64,000 nucleotides of DNA from Cruorifilaria tuberocauda (taxonomy: Eukaryota; Nematoda; Chromadorea; Rhabditida; Onchocercidae), in the NCBI GenBank assembly GCA_013365365.1, contig JABVXU010000010.1, positions 248,001-312,000 on the forward strand. Reading direction: 5' to 3'. Shown one piece after another: positions 35,310-47,300 of the stretch. Under the pieces are notes generated by a model. The model did no database searches. It was given only the letters and a program-made list of their open reading frames with translations, and was not told the origin of the DNA. Each line of letters starts with the position of its first letter. The stretch's first letter is position 1. Made by a program: the position numbers and the translations under genes.

Positions 35310-37167
35310 CTATAAATCATCACTTAAACTGATACCTTTTTTGGATCCTTTCTTTTTTTTGCCTGGAATTGCAAGATTATTTATTTATTGGTGAAATAAA
35401 TCATTTTTAAGTCAATGTGCAAATAGATTTTTAAATTTCATTGCAATTTAAATAATGTGATATTTAATCGAAAAACAGGTGAATCATTTCGATTGTTTTC
35501 ATAATTAAGGATTCAATAGAAAAGAGAAAAGAGGTTAAGCTCTCACTTCTCTTCTTTTTCTGGGTTTTATCTTTATCTTTGGGTTTTGTAGGTGTGGTAC
35601 TGGAATCTGTTGGGATCGTTTCACTTGCTGTCATCGCTCCACTGCAAATTAAATTCACTTTTATTCTTTTACCACTAATTAGGTTAATGTAGCATTTAAA
35701 AATTATGAAATATCTTTTTTTTTTAAATAATGATTTGGTTTAATACGAATTTATCGATAATTAAAAGTGTTTCGTAGTGCGTATTCAATTAGTAAATAAA
35801 ACGGATAAACAAAACCTCTGTGAACTGTTTGCTGATACAATTGGTTTAGATGACAATAATTCCTAAAATTCAGATAAAGAAATTACAAATTGAAATACCA
35901 ACTTCAATTTTTTAATAAGAATTTTTGGTTATTAACCCAAGTTTTAAATTCTCCAATTTGTAAAATCATTTTTACCACTGCAGTAAGTGCTTCAGTTGGT
36001 GACGTAGCCAGAACTTTTGCAGTATTCATATCACCTATCACTGGCGTAGTTAGATTTTCTGGTTGGGAAGACTGGTCCGATGTTTTTGATACTTCAGACC
36101 CCGCAGATCCTGCAGTAGAAGACGAAGATGGTAGCGACGGAACAGCTGAGGAAGGTTCAATAGGAGCGGATGGTGATGAAAATAGCAACGGCGATTCGGG
36201 TGCTGGCGATGAGAATGGTGGCGGGGGTGGTTCAGATCCTGGTAGTGAGGAAGGTGGCGGTAAAGGTTCAGATCCTGGCAATAAGGGCGCTGATGGTGGC
36301 GGTTCGGGTGCAGGCGGTGGCGGTTTCGGTGTTGGCAATGCAGATAGTGGCGGTTCAATTGGTAACGGTGAAGATGTTGATTCAGCAGGCGGTGCCGACG
36401 GTTCTGATCCCTCGGATTTCTGTGGTGCAATCTGAGGAAAAAAATTTTTTTAAGTCGTAATTAAGTGAAAGAAAGAAGCATGAATAAAAATTTTTTATTC
36501 ATTTTTTATCATGATTACATATTCCTAAAAGACGAGCAAACAAAAAAGTTAGAGAAGCAAGCATACATCTCTTCTCTACTTGATTAAACTAGTTCATTCG
36601 TAACAATGAGAAGCGTCCTCACCTCTTGCGTTGCAATAATACCTTCCGATTTGGCCGTCTCAACCTCGCGTCGAAGCTGAAATAATTTAAATTTCGAAGT
36701 TGTAAAATGTGCTTATCCGCAAAATCTTGATTTGTCAATTGAGGTGACAATTCAAAGAATTCATGAAATGTAAATTAAGGTGAGAAATTTATTCACGTTG
36801 TGTTAGCACACTACAACTGCAGTTTATTGATTTGCCCACGAAACTTACCTCTCGACACTAATTCATCTTTTTGAAAAAAGATTCATCACATACTATAATA
36901 TTTTATTTACTAAGCCACGTGTTAACATGCAAAGTCTTTCGTATCTCTCAACAAAATTTCAAGCATTATGTTGTCTTGAATTTTCCAATTTCATTATCCA
37001 AAAAAGGCGAAATTCAACTTGCTAATACTGATGTTCAGTTAAATTCTAGCTTAGAAAATTACTAATGTAAGCCCCAAAAACGAGAATATTATTAAGTCTA
37101 CCTTAGTAATGTTAAAATACGCGAAAGCCGCAATAAGCAGCAGAATAAAAATTGCAACTATTGACAT
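35310..37167 (-). CDS. Secreted or membrane-anchored proline/serine-rich protein (6 exons, 256 aa)
   Basis: Exons 37102-37167, 36623-36676, 35976-36431, 35816-35862, 35547-35641 and 35310-35362 join in phase. Residues 1-17 are a strongly hydrophobic helix (MSIVAIFILLLIAAFAY), either a signal peptide or an N-terminal anchor. A short charged helix follows (LRREVETAKSEG). Exon 3 encodes about 150 residues of Pro, Ser, Glu and Ala, with degenerate repeats of LPGSEPLPPP type. The end is Lys-rich (KPKDKDKTQKKKRS, SKKKKGSKKG). Such sequence has no fold; a surface, cuticle or mucin-like role is only a guess. The antisense strand gives long Gly/Asp-rich open frames that are shadows of this exon. I do not recognise an orthologue. 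Confidence 0.75.
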
Positions 37168-38097
37168 TTTGTTATAAGAAATTTGTCACAAACAACTGTT
37201 TCCGCTATCAATGTTGAATAAATGACAATGGTACTTTTTCGATAACATTTATAGGCTGCTCTAAGCATTCTCTTGGCATTATTCAAATTTCCGCTCTTTC
37301 ACAAATCCTTCCTCCCAAAGATAGCATTTCCTTCTTAAGCATTTAATTATCAGAGTGATGTCTCAATCTACTTGATACCGTGTTTTTTTCTTTTCTGTTT
37401 ACTTACCGACGCTCACTCCAATGGTCGTTCATAAAGTTTTCTGTTATATTGGTATATTAGAATCAATTTTTGCGTCATCTCTTCCTTTCTGCGTGAGATA
37501 AGCTTCATAATAAACTTGAAAAAAATACGATGAGTAATTCCCAGGTACAACACTTACGGAAAATTCAAGCACGTGGTGCTTATTGTTTGCTCCAATAATA
37601 TTCATTCAGGAAAAGAAGCGAGCAGACATAGAAATAGCATAGCACTGATGAGGGAAGGAAATGCAGGAGAATGAAGAAAGAGAACTAGATTGAAAAAAGA
37701 ATGTTAGAGAATTTTCGCGAAAGTTCCTTATCTTTTTAAAAGGTGACTGCGGTGTAAATTTTGGTGGAATTCGGTTGATTCCGGGATTTTCTGGCTGAAG
37801 GTAATCAGTCATTCATTAATTCTTTTCATAAAACGTTCGAATTGATTTTCATTGGAATAATCAATGGCATAATTTATATGATTAATGTGATTTTCTCTGA
37901 TAATTTTCTGAATTGCCTTTTAAATCCTAACTTTCTGTTTCATAGAGTCATTCCAAATTTTCACTATATGGAATTGGAATTACTCCATTATTGATTATCA
38001 TTATCGGAATTAAAGGTTACAATAATGTCACAATCGGATTTCCTAACCTTTTTATCTACATGAAATAGACATATTCATTTTTTTTTTCACAAGATCA
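37168..38097. other. Divergent spacer
   Basis: 930 bp between the divergent starts of the proline-rich gene and the acidic-protein gene; it presumably contains both promoters. No recognisable element or exon. Confidence 0.45.
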
Positions 38098-40007
38098 ATG
38101 ACAACACCATCATCGGGAGCTTATCTGAATCCATTAACAAATGCTGGCTTTTATGACAATCCATATTCGATAGATCTGTCACGTCAAACCCAATCGAATC
38201 ATTATTGCTTCGGAGAGAATGTGTCATCAAACGTGATCATAGATACGGTATTCTTTGTGGAATTCATTATGTTTTATTGATAGAAAATTTTTTGGTATAT
38301 TTCAAAGCATTTACAATTTTTTTTATTGTTGAAATATTCTAAAAAAATTGTTTAATAATACATATCGAAGAGTGTTATTTTTTGAAGTCTATGACTTGAA
38401 CATATTAACGCTGCTAATTATTTGATATGTTGGCATTAACATGTGAGTGGGATAAAAGGAATGTATCTCTATTTTACACTCATTTCGCTTTATATCCTCA
38501 TGTATGCCATGTCGTTCTCTTTTTCTAATATGTGTATGATATCATTTTCAGGTTGGAATGGAGATTAATGAGGAGGATGGAATAGGATACGAAAAAAATT
38601 ACTCTGATGTTCAAACTGGAAATTTAAAAAGTAATTCGCGAAAACGTCGTTCATTTTACGGAGTAGGTCTTTATTAAAATATAATATATATTACGGATAT
38701 ATAGTTGAATTCATTAGTCTTAACTTTTCAAAGATTAATAAATGCAGTTTCTTCAACTCGCTGGCTATTTTTTCACCGTTTTGTCAAAGAAGATATACTC
38801 TTCAAATTCATTTTATGTTTATTATATATGATGTACATTATAAAAGAAAAATTTTTGTATCTACTGCAGTGATAAAATATAATTATCGGTGTATTGATAC
38901 ATAAAAGTTAACAGTTACTTGTAGAATGAGGCACCGCTATGTAAGCGAAGAATGGAGAAAGTTAGTGCTCGCTTAGAAAATTTCCACATATCAAACGATC
39001 CGAGTCCATCTATACTGAATTCGAAGGATAGGTATTTATTTATAGGATGATTTTTCTTATGCTCTGTATATACTGCCTTACTCTTGCAAATTTTCCCGAG
39101 CTTTCTCTTTAAGTATTATCAATTTACATTAGCGTTCTCCACTTGAAATCTTGAAAGGTTTTTTTAAATCTAATCTCTATATTTTTGAACACAACCAGTG
39201 GATTTTCAGAGTGTATTTATTATGTATTTGTTTATGATTTAGTGACTCAGAAGATACTGGTGAGGAAGATAGCGAGCAAGATGATACGCTATTAATTCTA
39301 GATGAGAGACTACGGAAATATATCGAGCATGAACGTAAAGCGCCACCTATTCTCATTAGCAAGTATGTTTTCACTATTTCATTATTCTTTTGCAAAACTC
39401 GATTTTTGCAATACCAAACTTTTTTTTTCTGTTTTTGCTTCCTATGTATAAAATTTCATGAGTCTAATCTAGTACTTAAATTTAGAAGCCCTCACTGGGA
39501 AACCTGTGTAACTAATGAAGATTTCTAAATTTAATGAAGGCTTCTAGGTCAGCTGTATTCCCACATTTGGTTTTGTTTATCACACGTTCAAAACTTCGAA
39601 AATTTTCTAAACTTTTAATTCATTGTCTTCAGTCCTTTATCAATGGCTTTAGTACCTTATGTGCCACCCATATCTTACGATAATCCAGCAATGATTGGAC
39701 GAATTAAAGAAATTGATACTGAAGATGCGGTAGGATATGCGTCTAATGATAATGGTAAAAATTTTCGGATTTTCAATAGCGATTTTTTGCTTATTTTTTT
39801 TAGTAGGAAATATTGATTTGAGATTTTATCTTATTATTTTTATTTTTAGGTTTTGTTACTTTTCCGGATGATACAGTCACAACAGAATCGGGGAATTATT
39901 TAAATGAAATGATTGCTCAAAGCACTAAATTGCCGTCTTCTATAATAAATATCGCGGAAACAGACACGGATGTGCAGGATGATTCTCTTATGGAAATCGA
40001 TATATAG
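38098..40007 (+). CDS. Acidic protein of unknown family (6 exons, 255 aa)
   Basis: Exons 38098-38247, 38552-38662, 38925-39031, 39243-39362, 39633-39754 and 39850-40007 join in phase and end in TAG, with AATAAA at 40182. I do not recognise it. The N-terminal 50 residues are Ser/Asn/Tyr-rich; a basic patch KSNSRKRRS (near 80) could be a nuclear localisation signal. A short helix MEKVSARLENF follows, then a very acidic stretch (DSEDTGEEDSEQDD) and an amphipathic helix ILDERLRKYIEHERK. A Pro-rich segment (LVPYVPPISY) precedes a Thr/Asp-rich tail. The arrangement suggests a soluble, probably nuclear, regulator, but no domain supports a function. Confidence 0.75.
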
Positions 40008-41733
40008 ATAAATTGTTTTTTATTTTTCCCTTCATATTTTCAGAAGATTATTCGATTTTATCTGTAATTATAACGGTACATTTTATGCGTAATAAGATTA
40101 GTTTTCCTTTCAATATTACTGAATTATACATATTGCGTATTATTTGATTTTAATTAAATTACATCGTTTCTTGTTGCATGAAATAAACCTGATAATACGA
40201 AGCTAGAGAAACGGATTATCTTTTCCACAATCATTTTTTGGGAGATGCATTTTAAAGATTAAGATTGGAGGAACCATTTAGAGTTAAGCTTATTTCACTT
40301 CATGGTGATTGAAAAGTTATTTTTTCTAGAAATTCTTAATATTTTATCCACCTCCTCTGAACTAATTTATTTTGTTGTTAAATTGTGAAAAATGATTTGT
40401 TCTTGACTACAAAGTTTGTGATCTTTTTTTTCATTTTTCAATTTATTGCGAAAATAAATTTACCTCATTTATTCCATGCATAATGTATTTTGACTGTTTA
40501 ATCGTTTTACAGAAGCTTTCAGTTGTATTCCATTTCGATTTCATAACGCGCATACATATCGATGGTACTTGAATTTGTAAATATTTAATATGTGTTCTTT
40601 GTTTACTGTCATATGAATGAATGAGATATCATATAATTTTATCAGAATTTTTCGTTGACAGAAACAGATTTTTTTAATCTTGGGGTTTTCATGAGGTCGT
40701 TTCAGAAATATAATGTCATTTTGGGAAAGTCATTGTCTCTCGAAAATTTTACATGTACAGACCGGTTATTCAGATTATCATGGGAAGCTCAATATTTTTA
40801 TGTTTGTCTTTTGATTCGGACGGGAAATTATTTTGATGCAGTGAAACATGCGGTTGAAAATGCGAAAAATAAGTCTTCGGCTATCAAAGAAGTGCATGCT
40901 TGTATTAGTTTGTACTTCAGACGAAGTGTTGGATTGTGGAGAACTTGAATGGGCTAAAAATTTAATTTGATTATTTAAGAGGGATGGAGTTTACTCTTTT
41001 TTCGGTCGTTTTTCAGTTCGATGCGCCTTAAATTTCATTTTATATATGATGTATTAGGAGTAATTTGAAATGATCATTCTCGAGTTGTATTGTTTGTTGA
41101 AGGTTGGCTGCTGACATTTCTCCGATTCGTTCACTCTTTTCTCCTTCTGGCTCGGAATTTGACTAATTTTTTTGAACTTATAGTAAGTGCTAAGCGATGA
41201 TTGCTGCTAGCATTGAGAATCCGTGTTGATGTATGATGTTGAAAATTATGAGGTATCCGCTATAATGGTTACAGCTTCGTTTTCGTTTTTCTAGTATTCG
41301 TATTCAGGGAAATTCTATAGTAATGGAAGCTGTTAAGTACCGCTGATCGAATTCCAGATTTTTTATTCAGTTATTGAATTTAAATCTCGATTTCATATTA
41401 AGTGGGCTACTGTTCGAAACTCTCTGATCTAAAATACTTCCTACTATCAAGAGAAAAGGAAGATCATATATCTGTTTATTTGAGCTCATAAATATAATAA
41501 ACGGGGCAATAAGCTAAATATGCAGAATTCTATCACTTACTTTATGACCGTTCCGGGGGAGTAATGTTAAATTTATCTTGAGCAGATTTTGTTATCAGAT
41601 TCCTGTTTCAATGGCTTTCTAGTTTTAATTTCACTTCCTCTGAAATAATGATTGGGAAAAGCAAAGTAACATTGTTTCTCTTTAATAATCAGATATTCTT
41701 TATAAAATTATTCGCTTCTTTGGCAGGAGGCAA
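40008..41733. other. Spacer with one coding-like open frame
   Basis: 1.7 kb between the acidic-protein gene and the first kinase gene. The only item of note is an open frame ending at 40948; its first ATG is at 40691, giving 85 aa. Its composition is protein-like and one segment (AQYFYVCLLIRTGNYFDAVK) looks like a TPR-type helix pair. No partner exon was found. TTTGGCAG just before the kinase ATG is a likely trans-splice acceptor. Confidence 0.35.
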
Positions 41734-44675
41734 ATGGCAGCGGAAGAAACATCTGACTTATCGCAGACCGCTTCAGGAATACCAACTGCGCCGGGTGATT
41801 GTATCATCGCCTCCAAGTATAAATTGTATCGGAAAATTGGCTCTGGGTCTTTTGGAGATATCTATTTGGCTATCGTTATTGCTACCGGAGAAGAAGTAGC
41901 TGTGAAACTTGAATCCAGCAAGGTTTTCGTCCGAAATTTTAAAATCATTAGAATCAAAAATGTTCTTCGATTGAATTGGTCAATAGATCATACTGAAAAT
42001 GCAATATTAAATTATCAGAGATTGAGGATAAGTGAAAGAATAATTTCAAATTTAAGAGATCAAAGCAAAGCTGTTGTATTATTTTCAGTTTTCCAAAAAC
42101 TTTAATTTAGTTTGGTTATTTGCATCAGTTGAGTGATTGTTTCAAAAAGGAATTGGCAATAATTTTTAAACTTTTTTCACTGTCATTCAGCTAAAATTTT
42201 TGTTTCTCATAAAAACAATTGTTTTAGCACTAATAGAGGGATACTTATAGGCTCGTTATCCACAACTCCTGTATGAAAGCAGAATTTATAAAATTTTGCA
42301 TGGAGGTTTTGGAATCCCTCGACTACGATGGTAAGCACTATATGCTGAGTGAAGTGAATTTTGTAGAGTGAAGATTTCTGCATTTCGGAGAAGCTTCATC
42401 ATTAGTCTTTCTCTCAGAATGGACGAGTTCGTCATGTATCCGATGAAAGGAAAAGCACGAATTATATGATTAGGGGCTGTTGCAGAAATAAATGTAAAAA
42501 GCAATGGCAAAAAAGCCGAACCTATATTCGGGCAGTACCTTAATATAATTTGAAGAGAGTTAGAAATGTTTTGGAATTACTAATTAATTTTGCCGCATTC
42601 ATAACATGTTGTAATAGGACAATTGCCCCGCTGTTTTTCTTTGTTGCAGTAAAATAAGTTCTAATTGAAGATAGATTGAAAACGATTAAGAGAGTTTAGA
42701 GAAGTAAAAGTTAGTCAACTGGATATTTATAAATGAAGGATATGCTTAAGAATTAATCTAAGTGGGAAAAATTGTCCTGTTTTACGTAAGAAGTTTGGAA
42801 TGGTAGCCGAAAATACGTGTTAATTTTTATTCTAAAGGTATGGTACTGAAAAAGATTACAACTTATTAGTAATGGATTTATTGGGTCCATCTCTTGAAGA
42901 TCTATTCAATTACTGTAATCGTCAATTCACAATGAAGACTATTTTAATGCTTGTTGAGCAAATGATAGAACGAATTCAGTTTGTGCATATCAAAAATTTC
43001 ATACATCGGGACATAAAGGCTTGATTTTTTTATTTTTTCTCTTTGTTTCTTTTTTGCTTATTTGCTGAAAACGTATTTGATATCTCGCTTGTTTGTAAAC
43101 ATTTCTATATTATTCCCCATCACATTGTTCTAAATCAAGTGAGTTGTTTCGACTTCATTATTTGAAGGTTCGATTTTCATAATAAATATCCAATATTCAG
43201 ACTAATGATATGTTTTTAACCAAAAAATTTAACCTAATATTCTCTTGATGATTGACGTGAGAATTAAAGCTGTGAGGAATTCGTATCTGCTATTTTACAT
43301 TATAGTTGCATATAATATACTTTTAGCCGGATAATTTCTTGATGGGTGTTGGTCGATATTGTAATAAATTATTTTTGATTGATTTCGGTTTAGCGAAGGA
43401 ATATCGTAATTCTGGCACAGGTGTACATATCCCTTATCGTGAAGGCAAGGTTAGTGTGGTGAAAACTTCTCTATCAAGTTTTAATTACTCTTGTTTCCTT
43501 GATGAGGAAAATTAGTTCAGCATCTAACGGGAACAGTACGTTATGCATCGGTCAATGCGCATCTTGGAGTTGAATTGGCACGAAGGGACGATATGCTATC
43601 TCTCGGCTACGTGCTTATATATTTCAATAGGTCTGGATAAATTGTTTCGAAAATGATATTCATAAGTTTGCTGAAGTAACTGTTATTAGAATTCCTCTTA
43701 TTCTTTTCAGCTTAGGATTACATATGCTTTTTATCTTGAAATTTGATTTTACCTTGCATTTTCTTGTTCATAATTCAATTGGTGTAGTGATTATCAATCA
43801 TTTTAAACTTTTTCAGAGGCTCTCTACCGTGGCAAGGGTTGAAAGCAGTAACAAAAAAACAGAAATACGAAAAAATATGTGAAAAGAAATTAACTACGCC
43901 AATTCAGGCACAATTTTCGATTTTTACTTGTATTATTGCTCTTCATTCCATCATATATCTATTACGTACTCAGTTTTAAATACTAATGCATAATTTATGT
44001 TTTGGTGACTTTTTACCAGCTCATTTGTTATTTTTTGAAGAAAAGTGCCCGAAATTTTACTAAATGTTAATAAAGAGAAGATATGTAACTAATGGTGTTG
44101 AAATTAAACAGTTGCTTAAAGTTAGAAGGTCCAAGAATGATGGTTTGTCAGTAAGTAAACTGGGCAAAATAATCATCATCATGAGTCCTCTTTAAAAGCT
44201 GCTGACATCAATGTGATGTTGAAATTGATTCTGGTGTTTGATGTCTGACATGGTAAAAAGTCTTCTTACATTTACTGAATATTCTGAAATTTCAAATTAT
44301 TTTTTTAGGTTCTTTGTAGAAATCTTCCGACTGAGTTCGCGATGTATTTTCATTATTGCCATAAATTACGCTTTGATGAAGCTCCCGATTATACATATCT
44401 TAAAGAATTATTCGGCACTCTGTTTAAAAAATTAAATTATGAGGTGAGTGATATCGACGAACATTCTCTCACTTTGTTTTGTGTCTGCTATTCCAAATGC
44501 CTCGCTATTTTTGATCTTCCAAAAAAATGAGATTTTTCGTTTTTTGTTTGTTGCCACTGGAATCGGTCTTCACGGCATATTTCAGTATGATAACATATTT
44601 GATTGGACCATTCTCAAACAGCAAACAGCAAAAACGATTTCTTCTACTCATGCAGCAAAGAAGAGCATGGAATAG
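41734..44675 (+). CDS. Casein kinase 1 alpha paralogue A, divergent but with intact catalytic residues (8 exons, 332 aa)
   Basis: Exons 41734-41922, 42251-42330, 42838-43018, 43327-43449, 43521-43630, 43817-43907, 44309-44443 and 44586-44675. A Ser/Thr kinase of the CK1 family with glycine loop GSGSFG (36-41), Lys58 in VAVK, HRDIKPDN (146-153) and DFG (169-171), so it should be active. Exons 2 to 7 have exactly the lengths and phases of the kin-19 gene 2.6 kb downstream, so it arose by tandem duplication. It is more diverged (for example [11 protein letters not shown] where CK1-alpha has [11 protein letters not shown]) and ends in a short tail, AKKSME. Introns 3 and 6 begin with GC (AAG|GCTTGA at 43019; CAG|GCACAA at 43908), where the paralogue has GT. 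The ATG follows TTTGGCAG, a possible trans-splice site. Confidence 0.88.
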
Positions 44676-47300
44676 GGGAAATAACAAACGATTTAAAAAT
44701 TCCACTTCGTTAAGTAAATTTCTTTCTCTTCATTCTTGTTTCTGAATTATTTTTTCAATTAAATTCACGTAATCATAAGTGTTTAAGAAGCATATTATTC
44801 ATGTTTGTACTTCATTTTTTCATAAGTTATATTCACTAAGAAATAACATTCTAAAATTCGGCAGTCGATCCATAATAGAAATTGAAGATTTTTATCAGTC
44901 AAAAAATAAGATAGTATTCTTTACAAGTGATTGTTTTTTCAATCTAAGCTTGAATTGAATGGAAGGAATATACCATAGTAATAGGAAATTACAAAACCTC
45001 CATGTATTAAGTGATATCAAACAAACTCATACTGAATGTCGTATGAGTTTTTGCATACTTATTAATCCTTTACAATAAACTATCGTTTAGAAGAATTTCA
45101 ATCATATTTTTAATAGAATTACCAAATTTAGCAATCAAGTTCTTTGCATTGTATTTTTCCATTTCTACCTCGGCCTTTTGTTGACCACTCTATGTAGATC
45201 AAAAGGTGATAATAGTTTCAGCTTTTCTTTTATCATTCACTGTGATTGATTTCCAGTATCTGCTTTAAAAATGTATTTATTTCTGTCATTTTTTGGCTAC
45301 AAATTTTTATATCCCAATTTCAAGTATCTAAACCGATATTACGCGGTAAATAAATTTTTCGTAAAAGACAATGAAAAAAATGAATTCCTGTTCGAGTGGA
45401 TAATCTCACTGTTCTTTCATTGATTCAAACTTCATGACTGCATTCCATTGCAAAGAAAATGTATTTGTGAAAGAGTATGAAATGATATAATTGATTTATC
45501 TGTTTGTTATTTAGAGTTATTACAGTTGAGAATTCAAGTTTGTCCAAATATCATACTTATCAAAATGTGCGACGGATAAAGTAGAAATACAAGAAGATTT
45601 TGCATTAGGTCTACTGATGATATTTTAAATAATTCTATTGTGCGATTTCCCCAGAATTTCCTGCGTGCTACGCGGCTCTGAGTAATCAATATTAGTATTA
45701 TTGTTCACATTTGATGGAATAATGAATCAATATCACAACGAATGAGAAACATGTAGATATTGAGGATGGCTCTTTAAATGATATCTTTGAGAACTTAAAA
45801 GTATGGCTTGCACTGTTTACACTGTTTCTCCTCCCTTTACGTCTCATTTCCACTGAGCCTACTACGGCATAGGATCGAGGATAATAAATTAAGGTAAATA
45901 AATATCTTATCTTACTATTTGGTATCTCTCCATCATAAAAGTTGTATTTGTTCGATTTGAGAACAGTGTGAATATAAGATAGGGTGGTATTCATCTATTT
46001 TCCCGTTGCTATCTGCTACAGTATACCAGATTTGAATAAAGAATATGAGAGTTATCGTTTCGTAATTTGCTTAATTCTAGCCGCAGAATAAACTCAAATA
46101 TTACTTTTAATGTGTTAACAGTGTGATTGATAAACTATTGATTGGTAGTGATATATAAGTGGATAACGTATCAATCCTGCTGAGTCTTTTTGGTAGTGCA
46201 ATAAAATGACGCAAAAGCAGAAGCCGTCGTAAAGCTGAAGAGAAGGGAGGTATAAACATTGACTACGGCTAAACAAATTCATCTCAACATGAAAAAGACC
46301 CCAGTACATCTACCGGTAGACCGAATAGCGGGCTTCTCCTTCCCTCCCTCGAAACATCGCGACACTTTTTATATTTCTGTTGCTCGTTGCATGCTACACT
46401 GCGTTGCGGTTGCGTTGCGCGCTGTTAAGAGAGATATGATGCGGTTCAGTTGGTTATATCACAGTTTGGGATTTTTTAGAGCGGTCGGGAATTGGAATTG
46501 AGGTGATGTCATTCCGTAGTGGGTTATGTAATTGTAACAATTTGTAATTGGAATAGTAGGATTTGTGGAGATCTATTATTTCTACAGCTTTAGCGTTCCC
46601 TTTTATCGATTTTTTTTACAGTGAAGAGGGTTTGAATTTGGTGTGAAGGAGTTCAACATTTTTCTCGGAATTAGATTATATAATTAAATTAAATTTGCTA
46701 ATTGTGGTAGAGGGTAAAGTAAGTTCCAAAACTTCTGTCATTCTGAACTTTGAATTATAAGGTGATAGAAAATGGATTTATAAGTTATTTCCAAGATGTT
46801 ATAAAGTACTACAAGTACTACAAAGTACAAGTCTGTATCTTGCTTATAAATTTAACAATAAACTGCTATGTTAATACTGTAGTAGATTTTCCAATTTTCA
46901 ACAGAAAGGAAGACAGAGCAGAAATTCCTTCATTTGGCTATTTTTAATCTGCTTTCTATTTTTAGTTGATAAAGATAGATATTTTACCTTTTTGAGTTAA
47001 GGACCTATATAGAACTGCTAAATTGGATGAATGAATGATGTTTTTTCTTAAGACAAGTGGAACATCAATGAGAAGTTTATTTTAGTTCTGTTAAGCTGAT
47101 TATATTAAAATTTACTGGTGTGAGCTTTTCCGAGATTTTTCCTCTTTTCACAGATCAAATGAAATTATTTATTTAAGTTTACTTGGAGAACTTTACTAGA
47201 TTTAAGACCGGTGAGATTTTAATGTTCTTATAATACGAAGTGAGTTTCTTGTAAAATGCATTTATTAAAATTCGAATCACCTATAATTTCAGGCCCGAGA
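44676..47300. other. Spacer upstream of kin-19
   Basis: 2.6 kb with no supported gene. 46200-46500 is somewhat richer in G+C and may be the kin-19 promoter region; the open frame inside it (46259-46501) shows no motif. A TTTCAG 10 bases before the kin-19 ATG is a likely trans-splice acceptor. Confidence 0.4.

Noticed and set aside
36050..36430. Minus-strand His/Arg/Asn-rich frame of 126 codons
   Set aside because: It is the alternative frame of the same repeat-rich exon, with extreme composition and no splice partners.
35890..36435. Plus-strand Gly/Asp-rich open frame of 181 codons
   Set aside because: It is antisense to the proline-rich exon, which has splice sites and a signal peptide in phase; the Gly/Asp composition is the mirror of Pro/Ser codons.
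46259..46501. Plus-strand frame of 80 codons upstream of kin-19
   Set aside because: No motif, no splice signals; better explained as a G+C-richer promoter region.
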